A stretch of DNA of 64,000 nt from Pectobacterium sp. A5351 (GTDB lineage: Bacteria; Pseudomonadota; Gammaproteobacteria; Enterobacterales; Enterobacteriaceae). The notes below the pieces were generated by a model that was not told the DNA's origin, did no database searches, and was given only the letters and a program-made list of their open reading frames with translations. A program made the translations under genes and the position numbers. Position 1 is the first letter of the stretch, and the number at the start of each line of letters is the position of its first letter. The stretch lies in NCBI RefSeq assembly GCF_028335745.1, contig NZ_CP116477.1, forward strand, positions 1 to 64,000. Reading direction: 5' to 3'. Below are positions 41,237 to 51,042 of the stretch, piece by piece.

Positions 41237-41689
41237 ATGCGTAACTACGACTTATCGCCTTTACTGCGTCAGTGGATCGGCTTCGACAAATTAGCCAGCT
41301 CAATGCAAGGCAGCCAGGAACCGGTTGATTTTCCTCCGTACAACATCGAGAAGAAAGACGACAACCACTACCGCATCACGCTCGCGCTGGCGGGTTTCCG
41401 ACAGAGCGATCTGGATATCGAAGTAGAAGGCCCGCGCCTGACCGTGAAAGGTTCTCCGGCACCGACTCAGAAAGCCGTGGAGTATCTGCATCAGGGGCTG
41501 GTGTTTAAGCCTTTCACGCTGAGCTTTACGCTGGCCGAGCATCTGCATGTGTCTGATGCACATTTTGAAAATGGCCTGCTGCACATCGATCTGGTGCGTG
41601 ATGTACCGGAAGCCTTGCAGCCCCAGCGCATCGCCATCGGCGGTGGCCGTCCGGCATTGAACCAGCAGCCCGCTGAAGATGCGTCATAA
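41237..41689 (+). CDS. ibpB: Small heat-shock protein IbpB
   Basis: The 150-residue partner of IbpA has [20 protein letters not shown] at its N-terminus and an alpha-crystallin domain with [20 protein letters not shown]. It is slightly longer than E. coli IbpB (142 aa) because of a Pro/Ala/Gln-rich C-terminal tail. The ATG at 41237 follows AGAAGGAG; the frame extends upstream but has no other good start. Confidence 0.96.
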   Translation: MRNYDLSPLLRQWIGFDKLASSMQGSQEPVDFPPYNIEKKDDNHYRITLALAGFRQSDLDIEVEGPRLTVKGSPAPTQKAVEYLHQGLVFKPFTLSFTLAEHLHVSDAHFENGLLHIDLVRDVPEALQPQRIAIGGGRPALNQQPAEDAS

Positions 41690-41721
41690 CGCGACATCCG
41701 CGTCATTAACCTGATGATTTC

Positions 41722-41751
41722 CCGCGCCCGTCTCATTACGGGCGCGGTTTT
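41722..41751 (+). terminator. Intrinsic terminator after ibpB
   Basis: A 9-bp GC stem, CCGCGCCCG with CGGGCGCGG, has an 8-base loop and is followed by four T residues. Confidence 0.85.
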
Positions 41752-41864
41752 GTGTTGCCCGCCACGTTTCCTTACCCAGCATTCTGCCAGAATCAAAATA
41801 TACTCATTACAGAGTATGGCGGCAGTGGCATTTCCCAATAAAAACGTCCGCAAAGGATACGGGT

Positions 41865-43523
41865 ATGAGTGATATCGCACTTACCGTGAGTATGCTGGCG
41901 CTGGTTGCGGTTCTGGGGTTATGGATCGGCAACTGGCGGATTTATGGCGTCGGTTTAGGGATTGGCGGGGTTCTGTTCGGTGGGATCATCGTCGGGCATG
42001 TTGCCCATCAGTATCAAATTCAACTGAATGATGACATGTTGCACGTCATTCAGGAGTTCGGGCTGATTCTGTTTGTCTATACCATTGGCATTCAGGTCGG
42101 GCCGGGTTTCTTTTCCTCTCTGCGCGTATCGGGCCTGCGCCTGAACGCGTTCGCCCTGCTGACGGTGTTCCTCGGCTGTGTCGTGACCGTCCTGCTGCAT
42201 AAACTGCTCAATATTCCTTTGCCCATTATCCTCGGTATTTTTTCCGGTGCGGTGACCAACACGCCGTCGCTCGGCGCGGGTCAACAGATTCTGACCGATC
42301 TTGGGTCGAGTTCGGCATTGGTGAACCAGATGGGAACAGGCTACGCGATGGCTTACCCGCTGGGGATCTGCGGCATTTTACTGGTGATGTGGCTGATGCG
42401 CGTCCTGTTCCGCGTGGCGGTGGAGAACGAGGCAAAGCAGTTTGAAGTCAGCAATGGCCTGAATCATGAACAGCTGCACACGATGAATGTGTCGGTGACG
42501 AATACCAATCTGCAAGGATTGGCGATTCAGGATGTGCCGATTCTGAACCGTGACACCATTGTCTGCTCCCGCCTGAAACGCGGTGATGAATTGATGGTGC
42601 CATCGCCGCAGACGCTCATCCAACTGGGCGACTATCTGCATCTGGTTGGTGCGAAAAGCGATTTGGAGCAGGCGCGGCTGGTCATCGGTAATGAAGTGGA
42701 AACGTCGCTCTCGACGCGGGGCACCGATCTGCACGTTGAACGCGTGGTGGTGACGAATGAGAAGGTGCTGGGGCGCAAGATTCGCGAGCTGAATCTGAAG
42801 CAAAACTATGACGTGGTGATTTCGCGCCTGAACCGTGCGGGCGTTGAGCTGATCGCCAGCAATCAGGCCAGCCTGCAATTTGGCGATATTCTGAATCTGG
42901 TGGGGCGGAAAACGGCGATCGATGCCGTGGCGGATATCGTGGGAAACGCCCAGCAGAAGCTCCAGCAGGTACAGATGCTGCCCGTCTTTATCGGCATTGG
43001 GTTGGGCGTATTACTGGGCTCTGTACCGCTGATGATTCCCGGCTTTCCCGTCGCGCTGCGGCTCGGGCTGGCTGGCGGGCCGCTGGTGGTGGCGCTGGTT
43101 TTGGGGCGTATCGGCGGTATCGGTAAGCTGCACTGGTTTATGCCGCCCAGTGCGAACCTGGCGCTGCGCGAGCTCGGCATTGTGCTGTTCCTGTCGGTGG
43201 TGGGGCTGAAATCCGGCGGCGATTTCATTGATACGTTATTGAACGGTGACGGCGTGTGGTGGATTGGCTACGGTGCGCTGATTACCATTGTGCCGCTGCT
43301 GCTGGTCGGCATACTGGCGCGATCGCTGGGTAAGATGAATTATCTGACGCTGTGCGGCATGCTGGCCGGTTCCATGACCGATCCGCCCGCGTTGGCGTTT
43401 GCCAATGGGTTGCACTCAACCAGCGGTGCAGCGGCGTTGTCTTATGCGACGGTTTATCCGCTGGCGATGTTTCTGCGAATTATGTCACCGCAGCTATTAG
43501 CCGTGTTGTTCCTGGCGCTCTAA
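41865..43523 (+). CDS. yidE: AspT/YidE-family putative transporter YidE
   Basis: This 552-residue membrane protein of the aspartate:alanine exchanger family has about ten helices in two halves. Two TrkA-C (RCK_C) domains sit between them, roughly residues 195-370 ([20 protein letters not shown] and a second copy). The [11 protein letters not shown] and [12 protein letters not shown] motifs mark the two halves. Length matches E. coli YidE (553 aa) and so does its place next to ibpB. The substrate is unknown. Confidence 0.93.
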   Translation: MSDIALTVSMLALVAVLGLWIGNWRIYGVGLGIGGVLFGGIIVGHVAHQYQIQLNDDMLHVIQEFGLILFVYTIGIQVGPGFFSSLRVSGLRLNAFALLTVFLGCVVTVLLHKLLNIPLPIILGIFSGAVTNTPSLGAGQQILTDLGSSSALVNQMGTGYAMAYPLGICGILLVMWLMRVLFRVAVENEAKQFEVSNGLNHEQLHTMNVSVTNTNLQGLAIQDVPILNRDTIVCSRLKRGDELMVPSPQTLIQLGDYLHLVGAKSDLEQARLVIGNEVETSLSTRGTDLHVERVVVTNEKVLGRKIRELNLKQNYDVVISRLNRAGVELIASNQASLQFGDILNLVGRKTAIDAVADIVGNAQQKLQQVQMLPVFIGIGLGVLLGSVPLMIPGFPVALRLGLAGGPLVVALVLGRIGGIGKLHWFMPPSANLALRELGIVLFLSVVGLKSGGDFIDTLLNGDGVWWIGYGALITIVPLLLVGILARSLGKMNYLTLCGMLAGSMTDPPALAFANGLHSTSGAAALSYATVYPLAMFLRIMSPQLLAVLFLAL

Positions 43524-44017
43524 ATGTTATCAGCTGGATAAAAACTACTATTTTTTCGCCGAAAAATGGCTATTTATTTTTTTATTTATGAAGAGGGGAA
43601 TACCTGAGTAAATAAATAATGAATGGATAACTGACTGTCTGGAAAAGAATTATATTACCATTATTAGGTATAAGTTTTTTTATCATTTACTTATCGTTAA
43701 TTACGTTAATTTTATGTTCTATGAATGTCAAATATTATTGAATTTAAACGATTTTTTTATCGGTAAATTAAAAACGTGATAGTTTCTTAAATAAATTAAT
43801 GAACCCCTTTAGTAACTAAAGTAACGCTATTTTACAGATGCATTATAATACTATCTCTTCATTAATCACTTGATTTGATAAGACGAGAGAAGCACCCAGA
43901 ACCCTTGTTTTCTCGTCTTTTTTTCCGCAGATGATTCCTGTTGCGTTGTTTTCAGCAGGGTGACGAAGGAAGAATAACGAAATACCCACTCCTCCGCACG
44001 GGACATCCGTCGTGAAT
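43524..44017. other. AT-rich gene-free region after yidE
   Basis: About 490 bases between yidE and the ERIC elements. The first 330 bases are very AT-rich with no convincing reading frame. A clear intrinsic terminator lies at 43880-43924, far from yidE, which raises the possibility of a small RNA gene ending there. Confidence 0.6.
43880..43924 (+). terminator. Stand-alone intrinsic terminator
   Basis: The stem AAGACGAGA (43880-43888) with TCTCGTCTT (43911-43919) has a 22-base loop and a seven-T tail. It is about 360 bases beyond yidE, with no gene immediately upstream. Confidence 0.7.
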
Positions 44018-44072
44018 ATCTCCTGAATAATTCGAGAGCAGCACAAACTTGGCTCGAAGTATGACGGGGATA
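44018..44072 (+). repeat. Internally deleted ERIC element
   Basis: The left end ATAATTCGAG and the right end GGCTCGAAGTATGACGGGGA of the ERIC consensus are present, but the central core is gone, leaving about 55 bp. Its last TA is shared with the first TA of the full ERIC that follows, as expected for insertion at a TA site. Confidence 0.75.
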
Positions 44073-44198
44073 TGCCCTAAATAATTCGAGTCGCAGGAAG
44101 GCGGCAACCGCACGAATCTCCAGGAGCTTACATCAGTAAGTGACTGGGGTGAGTAAGGGAAGCCAACGTATATGCGGCTCGAAGTATGACGGGAAATA
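44071..44198 (+). repeat. Full-length ERIC element
   Basis: This element of about 128 bp matches the remembered ERIC consensus, including the core CTCCAGGAGCTTACATCAGT, AAGTGACTGGGGTGAG and the end CTCGAAGTATGACGGG. ERICs are imperfect palindromes found in gene-free DNA of enterobacteria and are often transcribed. It ends 32 bases before the start of the transporter gene and so lies in its promoter or leader. Confidence 0.9.
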
Positions 44199-44230
44199 CA
44201 GAATCCGTTTTAATGAAGAGTGGTGTTCTT

Positions 44231-45643
44231 ATGTCTGCAAATAATAGCAGGTTGCTAAAGCTTCTGGTTATCCTTTGTATTGCTGGCGGCTTATGGTTAT
44301 TACCAGTTCCTGATGGGGTTAAACCCGATGCCTGGCATCTGATGGCGATTTTCATTGCCACGGTTGTCGGTCTGATTCTCTCTCCGTACCCGCTTGGCGC
44401 GATGGCAATGTTCAGCCTGACCTCGGTCGCCATATTAGGGTTATTATCCATTAAAGATGTGCTGGCGGGCTTTAGCGATCCCACCATTTGGATGATCGCC
44501 TGTGCCTTCTTTATTTCTCGCGGCTTCATCAAAACCGGTTTTGGGCGACGCATTGGCCTGCTGTTTATCAGCAAACTGGGGAATAGCTCTCTCGGTCTGG
44601 CGTATGGTTTGGTATTTACCGATCTGCTGTTTGCCCCAGCGATGCCCTCCACGTCTGCGCGCTGCGGTGGGATTATTACGCCACTGTTCCGCTCTATTGC
44701 CGAAGCCTACGACTCCACGCCGGAGAAAGGCACACAGCGTCGCATTGGTGCGTTTTTGGTGCAGTCCATTTTCCAGTGTAATGCCGTGACGTCTGCGATG
44801 TTCATGACCTCCATGGCGGGTAACCCGATGGTGGCGAAACTGGCTTCCCAGTTCGGTATTCACATCAGTTGGACGGATTGGGCATTGGCGACACTGCTGC
44901 CGGGCTTCCTGTCTTTGGCGCTGATTCCTTACCTGATCTACCGCTTCTACCCGCCTGAACTGAAGAAAACCTCAGAAATGCGTGCGATCGCCGTCGAAAG
45001 ACTGCGTGAAATGGGCAAAATGACCCGCGACGAGTGGGTGGTGCTGGGCGTGTTCCTGGGGCTGGTGACCTTCTGGGTGCTGGGCTCCACGCTGAATATC
45101 GACGCGACCTTGACCGCGCTGGCTGGCCTGAGCGTGCTGTTGCTCAGTCGTGCGCTGAGCTGGGACGATGTGGTGGGTGAGAAAGAAGCCTGGCACACCG
45201 TGGTGTGGTTTGCTGTGCTGATGACGCTGGCGGGACAGCTCAACAAAATGGGTCTGATTGCCTGGCTGGGCGGTCTGGCTGGCAGCGCGGTGAGTGGCAT
45301 GCACTGGCTGCCGATGCTGGGCCTGCTACTGCTGGTTTACTACTATAGCCACTATCTGATGGCGAGTGCGATTGCCCACATCAGCGCCATGTATGCGATT
45401 TTCGTCTCTATCGCGCTGGCTGCGGGTGCACCGCCGATGCTCACCGTACTGGTGTTCGGTATCTTCAGTAACCTGTTTATGTCTACGACGCACTATTCTA
45501 GTGGCCCGGCACCGATTCTGTTCGGCACAGGCTACATGCCGCTGGGAACCTGGTGGAAGATCGGCTTCTCCATCAGCCTGGTCATCATCCCTATCTGGCT
45601 GGGTGTTGGCAGTATGTGGTGGAAAGTGCTCGGTTTCTGGTAA
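44231..45643 (+). CDS. DASS-family dicarboxylate/tricarboxylate anion transporter
   Basis: The 470-residue membrane protein has about 12 helices and is related to CitT and TtdT. The motifs FADLLFAPAMPSTSARCGGII-like TDLLFAPAMPSTSARCGG and STTHYSSGPAPILFG are typical. It exchanges or imports a carboxylate such as citrate, tartrate or succinate. The ATG at 44231 follows AGAGTGG; two upstream in-frame ATGs exist, one inside the ERIC element. The next genes encode DcuS/DcuR, which probably control it. Confidence 0.9.
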   Translation: MSANNSRLLKLLVILCIAGGLWLLPVPDGVKPDAWHLMAIFIATVVGLILSPYPLGAMAMFSLTSVAILGLLSIKDVLAGFSDPTIWMIACAFFISRGFIKTGFGRRIGLLFISKLGNSSLGLAYGLVFTDLLFAPAMPSTSARCGGIITPLFRSIAEAYDSTPEKGTQRRIGAFLVQSIFQCNAVTSAMFMTSMAGNPMVAKLASQFGIHISWTDWALATLLPGFLSLALIPYLIYRFYPPELKKTSEMRAIAVERLREMGKMTRDEWVVLGVFLGLVTFWVLGSTLNIDATLTALAGLSVLLLSRALSWDDVVGEKEAWHTVVWFAVLMTLAGQLNKMGLIAWLGGLAGSAVSGMHWLPMLGLLLLVYYYSHYLMASAIAHISAMYAIFVSIALAAGAPPMLTVLVFGIFSNLFMSTTHYSSGPAPILFGTGYMPLGTWWKIGFSISLVIIPIWLGVGSMWWKVLGFW

Positions 45644-45809
45644 AAAAGTAGATACGCACTGGCTTTCCTGATGAGCAACACGTTAAGCCTGATTTCCTTT
45701 CTTCACGCCTACGCCCTGTCCCTGTGACGGGGCGTAGGCATCACGACACGCGAAACGCGACGAAACAGTATAAGATAACGGTGTGATGATGTTTGTTTCG
45801 GAGAGTGAC

Positions 45810-47438
45810 ATGGGCAAGAAAAAGGCACCGCTAAAGCTGGGAACCTCGGTGTTTCTGATGGTGTCAGTAGTGCTCGGTGCGGTGTTGCTGGTGGTCTATT
45901 CCTTGCTGTTTTTTCGCATTAATCAGCTTTCAGAAGATCATCTGCGAGAAAAAGCCTTTGCCATTGCTCGCACATTTGCCGCCTCTCCCGTCGTGATTGA
46001 TGAACTTAAAGGGATTGGCCGACCAGAAGAAGTGCAGATTGCTGCGGAGACGATTCGCCAGCGTAATCAACTGCTCTTCGTCACGGTGACTGACATGGAT
46101 ACGGTGCGCCATAGCCACCCTGAACCGGAAAGAATTGGCGAGCATTTTGCCGGCCGGGATATCTACCCGGCGCTGCTGGGTATGGAAAATACCGCCATTA
46201 ACCGGGGTACGCTCGATCCTGCGTTGCGGGTTTTTACGCCGGTTTTCGACAATAACCATAAGCAGGTTGGCGTCGTCGCGCTGGGGATTGCCTTAACCAG
46301 CGTGCAGAAGGTGATCAGCGATAACCGCTGGATGATTCCCTGGACGCTGCTGGCAGGGGCGCTGGTCGGCTGGCTGGGCACGTTGATTTTGGTGAAGGTG
46401 CTCAAGCGCATTATGCTGGGATTCGAGCCGTTTGAGATCTCGAATCTGTTTGAACAGCGCAACGCGATGCTCAAACATATTAAAGAAGGCGTCATCGCGG
46501 TCGATCAACAGGGTCGGATTACGGTGATCAATGATGAGGCGCGACGGCTTTTCCGGCAGAATAAACCACAGGGCAGTGAAACGCCGTCCTCGAAGCCAGC
46601 CGAACGCGTCAGCGAACAGTGGCTTGAGCATCTACACCTGAAACAGGTGCTGGAGAGCGGTACGCCACGGCGCGATGAAGAGATTAACTTTAACGGCCAC
46701 CTGCTGCTGACCAACACCGTTCCAGTTTTTGTGAAGGGCGATATTATCGGCGCGATTGCGACGTTCCGTGATAAAACAGAGATTAGCCAACTGCTGCAAC
46801 GGTTGAGTGGGATGTCCTACTACGCGGATGCGCTGCGTGCGCAGTCGCACGAGTTTATGAACAAGCTGCACGTCATCCTGGGCATGTTGCACTTAAAGTA
46901 TTACTCGCAACTGGAAGATTATATTCTTAAGACCGCCAATAATTATCAGGCGGAAATCGGTTCGATTATTCGTAAAGTGAAATCGCCAGTGATTGCCGGC
47001 TTCCTGTTGGGTAAAATCAACCGCGCGCGCGATCTCGGCATCACGCTCTCCATCAGTGAGGAGAGTTTGCTGCCGGATACCGATGATGTCGATGCCACGA
47101 ATGAATTGATTACCGTATTGGGTAATTTGATTGAGAATGCGATGGATGCGATTGATGGGCAGGAAAACTGCGAAATCAGCGTGAGTTTCCATCATCAGAA
47201 TGGCCGCCTTCACTGTACCGTGGGGGATGACGGCCCCGGTATTGCGCCGGAGAGTCAGGCGCGCATTTATGAACAGGGATTCTCTACCAAAGGCAGCGGG
47301 CGCGGTATCGGCCTGTACCTGACCAAACAGAGTCTGGAGAAGATTGGCGGCACTATCGAGTTTGAATCAGAACCTGAGGTGTACACCCAGTTTTTCGTTA
47401 CTATTCCTTATCAAGCAAGGCTGTTTGACCATGATTAA
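45810..47438 (+). CDS. dcuS: C4-dicarboxylate sensor histidine kinase DcuS
   Basis: The 542-residue kinase resembles E. coli DcuS (543 aa) along its length. It has a membrane segment near residues 14-38 and a periplasmic PAS domain with DMDTVRHSHPEPERIG and RVFTPVFDNNHKQVGVVALG. A second membrane segment precedes a cytoplasmic PAS domain (LKHIKEGVIAVDQQGRITVI). The kinase core has the phospho-His motif RAQSHEFMNKLHVILGMLHL and N, G1 and G2 boxes. ATG at 45810 follows GGAGAG; nearby upstream ATGs are possible. It overlaps dcuR by 8 bases. Confidence 0.92.
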   Translation: MGKKKAPLKLGTSVFLMVSVVLGAVLLVVYSLLFFRINQLSEDHLREKAFAIARTFAASPVVIDELKGIGRPEEVQIAAETIRQRNQLLFVTVTDMDTVRHSHPEPERIGEHFAGRDIYPALLGMENTAINRGTLDPALRVFTPVFDNNHKQVGVVALGIALTSVQKVISDNRWMIPWTLLAGALVGWLGTLILVKVLKRIMLGFEPFEISNLFEQRNAMLKHIKEGVIAVDQQGRITVINDEARRLFRQNKPQGSETPSSKPAERVSEQWLEHLHLKQVLESGTPRRDEEINFNGHLLLTNTVPVFVKGDIIGAIATFRDKTEISQLLQRLSGMSYYADALRAQSHEFMNKLHVILGMLHLKYYSQLEDYILKTANNYQAEIGSIIRKVKSPVIAGFLLGKINRARDLGITLSISEESLLPDTDDVDATNELITVLGNLIENAMDAIDGQENCEISVSFHHQNGRLHCTVGDDGPGIAPESQARIYEQGFSTKGSGRGIGLYLTKQSLEKIGGTIEFESEPEVYTQFFVTIPYQARLFDHD

Positions 47439-48153
47439 TGTACTGATTGTTGATGACGATGCCATGGTTGCAGAGCTTAACAAATCTTATCTGAACCAGG
47501 TTTCTGGATTTAGCTGCTATGCGACCGTGCCCACGTTGCAGCAGGCGCGAAACCTGTTGATGCAACCTGACTCGGAAATCGATTTGGTACTGCTGGACAT
47601 TTATATGCAGCAGGATAATGGACTGGATCTGCTGCCGACTATCCGTGAGTTCAGTGAAAAGACGGACGTTATCATCATCTCTTCTGCCAGCGATGTGTAT
47701 ACCATCAAAAAAGCGCTGCACTACGGCGTTGTTGACTATCTGATTAAGCCGTTCCAGTTCTCGCGTTTCGAACAGGCGCTGGCCGCCTATCGCGAAGAGG
47801 CGAACTTGTTCAAGCACCGCGATTTTGTTGGGCAATCGGATATTGATAACCTGATCCGTCGTACCAGCAGTAGCACCGTCAGTGAACGTAAGAAATTACC
47901 GAAAGGGCTAACCAGCCTGACGCTGCGCACCGTCTGCGAGTGGATTGAGGGCAATCAGGGTATCGAGTTCTCTACCGAAATGCTGGCGAATGCGATTGGT
48001 ATTTCTCGTGTCTCTTGCCGTAAGTACCTGATCTATCTGTCTGACACCGATATCCTGACCACTAATATTCTGTACGGATCTACCGGCCGACCGGTTTACC
48101 TGTATCGTCTGCTGCCGGAAAAGCAGGATTCGTTGCGCCAATACTGTGAATAA
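47431..48153 (+). CDS. dcuR: Response regulator DcuR
   Basis: The 240-residue regulator is like E. coli DcuR (239 aa). The receiver has the acidic pair in VLIVDDDAMVAELN, the phospho-Asp in LVLLDIYMQQDNGLDLLP and the Lys in DYLIKPFQFSRFEQA. The C-terminal DNA-binding part has RLPKGL-like KLPKGLTSLTLRTVCEWI and SRVSCRKYLIYL. It should activate carboxylate transport genes in response to DcuS. Confidence 0.93.
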   Translation: MINVLIVDDDAMVAELNKSYLNQVSGFSCYATVPTLQQARNLLMQPDSEIDLVLLDIYMQQDNGLDLLPTIREFSEKTDVIIISSASDVYTIKKALHYGVVDYLIKPFQFSRFEQALAAYREEANLFKHRDFVGQSDIDNLIRRTSSSTVSERKKLPKGLTSLTLRTVCEWIEGNQGIEFSTEMLANAIGISRVSCRKYLIYLSDTDILTTNILYGSTGRPVYLYRLLPEKQDSLRQYCE

Positions 48154-48185
48154 AACGCAGTGAGTAAATAGCGATGAATAAATAA

Positions 48186-48214
48186 AAACGCCACGGTAAT
48201 GATCGTGGCGTTTT
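48186..48214 (+). terminator. Intrinsic terminator between dcuR and the convergent transporter
   Basis: A stem of about 10 bp, AAACGCCACG with CGTGGCGTTT, has an 8-base loop and is followed by T residues. A-rich bases on the other side suggest it can also serve the minus-strand transporter gene. Confidence 0.85.
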
Positions 48215-48238
48215 CGTTATTACCAAATTGTGGTTGGG

Positions 48239-49582
48239 TTAAGCAAACCAGCCCAGCAGCAGTGTTGCAGCGATAACGGTAGACGCGCCGCCGATACGGG
48301 TGGCGATCTGTGCAAACGGCATCAGGGACATACGGTTAGAGGCAGACAGAATCGCAACATCACCTGTACCTCCCAGCCCGCTGTGGCATGTGGTCACGAT
48401 GGAAGCCTCAATCGGATACATGTTCAGGTAAGGTGCAATCAGGAAGCTCACCAGCGCCATGGACAGCACCACAGAACCGCAGACGATAACGTAACCCACA
48501 GAGAAGACCGCGACGACGCTCTCCAGCGGGATATACAGCATGCCAAGCCCAATCATCAGCGGCCATACCAGAGAGCTGGATACGAACTTGTAAACGCTGT
48601 GCGCACCGGTCTCCATGACGGCAGGGATAACGCGTCCGTATTTGCAGAATACCGCAATCAGAATCATCAGCACGGGGCCAGGGATGTGCACCAGTTTTTC
48701 AAACAGGCCGCCGACGATGAAGAAGGCGCAAATCATCAACAATCCGCCGCCCATCAGGTGAAAATCGACCAGCTTTGGCGCGTCGTTTACGGCAAACATC
48801 GCGTTGTCTTCATCGCTGCGAACCAGACGGCCTTCACCGTTCAGATCTTTGCGGCGCATACCCAGACGGGAAAGCACGCCAGCACACAGAATCGCGAAGA
48901 TGTTACCGACGACAGCAGCAGGCGCTAACTGAGCCACATACACGTCCGGGCTTTGTCCCAAAATCGCAGAATAGGCGAGGGACAATGGCAGGATGCCTTC
49001 ACCAATACCGCCGCCGATGATGGGCACGATGATGAAGAAGAAGGTGTGGTAGAAGCTGTAGCCGCACAGTTTACCGACCAGCAAACCCGTTGCCAGTGCG
49101 GTTGCGGTGCCGATGACCAGCGGGACGAACATACGAATCATCCCCTGAATCAGTATCTTGCGGTTCATACCCAAGATACTGCCGACCACCAGACAGGCGA
49201 TGACGAAATACAGGAAGTTAGCCTCTTTCATCAACAGATGGACGGTTTTCATGGTGTTGTCGTTGAACAGGTTAAAATACACCATCACGGAAGGCACCAT
49301 CAGGCACAGAATTGCCGGGCCGCCGATATCTTTAAACACGGGGATATTGCTGCCAATGTGCGCCAGTAAAAAGCCCATCGTCATGATGACGGCGAAGCCA
49401 CCGATCATGTTTTTAGGCAAATATCCCTCGTAAGCAGCGATAGCGACAATGGCGGCAATCGCCATAAAAAGTGCAACGGGAACGGAGCCGATTTTCTTTT
49501 TGAAAAAGCCCCCGATAAACGATGCCTGTTTTTCCAGAGTGAGATCGTTCTCACATAGAATATCAGTTTCAATTTTTTTCAT
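48239..49582 (-). CDS. 2-hydroxycarboxylate transporter (CitS/MaeN family)
   Basis: The 447-residue membrane protein is close in length to Klebsiella CitS (446 aa). It has the two GGxG-type re-entrant loop motifs of the 2HCT family, IIGGGIGEGILPLS and SGLGGTGDVAILSASNRM. It imports citrate or malate with Na+ or H+. ATG at 49582 follows AGGGTGA. It converges with dcuSR; control by DcuSR is likely but inferred. Confidence 0.9.
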   Translation of the reverse strand: MKKIETDILCENDLTLEKQASFIGGFFKKKIGSVPVALFMAIAAIVAIAAYEGYLPKNMIGGFAVIMTMGFLLAHIGSNIPVFKDIGGPAILCLMVPSVMVYFNLFNDNTMKTVHLLMKEANFLYFVIACLVVGSILGMNRKILIQGMIRMFVPLVIGTATALATGLLVGKLCGYSFYHTFFFIIVPIIGGGIGEGILPLSLAYSAILGQSPDVYVAQLAPAAVVGNIFAILCAGVLSRLGMRRKDLNGEGRLVRSDEDNAMFAVNDAPKLVDFHLMGGGLLMICAFFIVGGLFEKLVHIPGPVLMILIAVFCKYGRVIPAVMETGAHSVYKFVSSSLVWPLMIGLGMLYIPLESVVAVFSVGYVIVCGSVVLSMALVSFLIAPYLNMYPIEASIVTTCHSGLGGTGDVAILSASNRMSLMPFAQIATRIGGASTVIAATLLLGWFA

Positions 49583-51042
49583 TATATTCACCCTGCCAGG
49601 ACAGTTGGTACAGAAAGAAATCACATGCCTGCCGCGTAATGCCGTTGCGATATTGATAGTGCATCGTTATCGACATGAATTATTGACGATTTTCTCTTCG
49701 ATATCTGTGTGCTTATCGAACGTTACTAATGCCAATAGCGGCGGGATGTGTATTATCAAAAAGCAGAAAAATACGTTTTTTTGTTTTTTATCAATTAGTA
49801 ACAAAAAGATAAAGAATGATGGATGTTATTTAACAATGAATCATGTTGGAGGGTAATCTAGCATGAGGGAATGTTAAAAATAATACGTTAATTACGTATT
49901 TGTGAACTTATCAGCAACTCGATTTTAAATAACTTATATTGTTTTTTTGTAATTAAAATAATTTATTTAGCGTGTTGGGGGAATTAAAAGAGGGGAGTGA
50001 GGTAAATCACAGAGTGAAAATACCACTTTATGGGAATAAGTAAATAGCATGATTTTATTTTGGTAAAAATATTTATTTAACTAAAATAGCCAATTAATTA
50101 TTGAGCAATATCATAGCCTCATGGGTCATCGCCCTGATGACGCAACCGCGGACAGAATGGGTTATCAATTCTGCGCCAGCCGCCTTTTTATCTATGCTTT
50201 ATCTAGCGAATCTCTCCAGCAACCGATCTCTGCCCCACAGGTAAACAAAGAAGGAAACGGCAAGTTGGATTAGGGGGGGAAACAACGCTTTTTATGCCGC
50301 ATAGAGTTTTTTTATGTAGCGTAGATAGTCATTTGGCTACTTATGGTGCCGTGGTAAATATCAGAATTTCTTATTATCCATCAGGATTTTCACCTGCCGT
50401 TAACGTTTTTAACAAAAAATAGTGCTCAAATCTTGGACATGTAAGACCAGATGACTATAGTTTTTTTAATGGTGATAATTTCTTTAGGTCTGCAAAGTAT
50501 CGGTTTTTATCGCTGTTTTTTCATAAAAAGACAAAACATCCACCTTTTGTAAGGTGATGAGCTTGTATTTTCTCTTTTAAGAAAATGTAAGGAAATTTTG
50601 TAAATCCTTACAGCTTATATTGACGTCATCGCCATCTGTTGAGAAATTGAGGGCGTCATAGGGATATAAGGAGGAAAGCAGCGGCTTGTCTGAATGATTC
50701 TACGTCTTCATCCAGCATCCGTGAGCGGGTTGTGGCGCGTCAAGGTATAGGTTGTAGTTATTATGACTCTATCCAACAGCGTGACGGCCATCGGTTTTGG
50801 TAACCACCTTTCTTCTCCCTCATTATTTTAATTTTGCCTTCGGGCGACAGGGTACAGACCACAGTTCGTAAAAATACAGGTCTGGCCAACCATACCCAAT
50901 TGATTTCGAGATGCAGGACGGAATATAGCGCTGTTAACCACTGTGCTTTTAACGATCGTGTTTTAGCAACAGTGTTAAGGCGAGTGCAGCTTGGAGTAAG
51001 GCGGGTATAGCACACAACATCATCCACAATGGAGCACAAGTA
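49583..51042. other. Long gene-free region upstream of dppA
   Basis: About 1.46 kb with no convincing gene. The left part serves the minus-strand transporter promoter and the right part the dppA promoter and leader. Hairpins are visible at 50541-50556 (CACCTT/AAGGTG) and 50586-50612 (TGTAAGGA/TCCTTACA). An imperfect hairpin with a T run lies near 50146-50190 and could end a small RNA. A 92-codon minus-strand frame at 50761-51039 has no ribosome site or recognisable protein and is not annotated. Confidence 0.6.

Noticed and set aside
43843..44046. 67-codon minus-strand frame before the ERIC elements
   Set aside because: It overlaps a terminator and the short ERIC element, with no ribosome site.
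48230..48928. 232-codon plus-strand frame opposite the 2HCT transporter
   Set aside because: It is extremely rich in Gln, His and Arg and complementary to the conserved membrane protein gene.
50761..51039. 92-codon minus-strand frame before dppA
   Set aside because: It has no ribosome site and no recognisable motif, and ends in the dppA leader; a chance frame is more likely.
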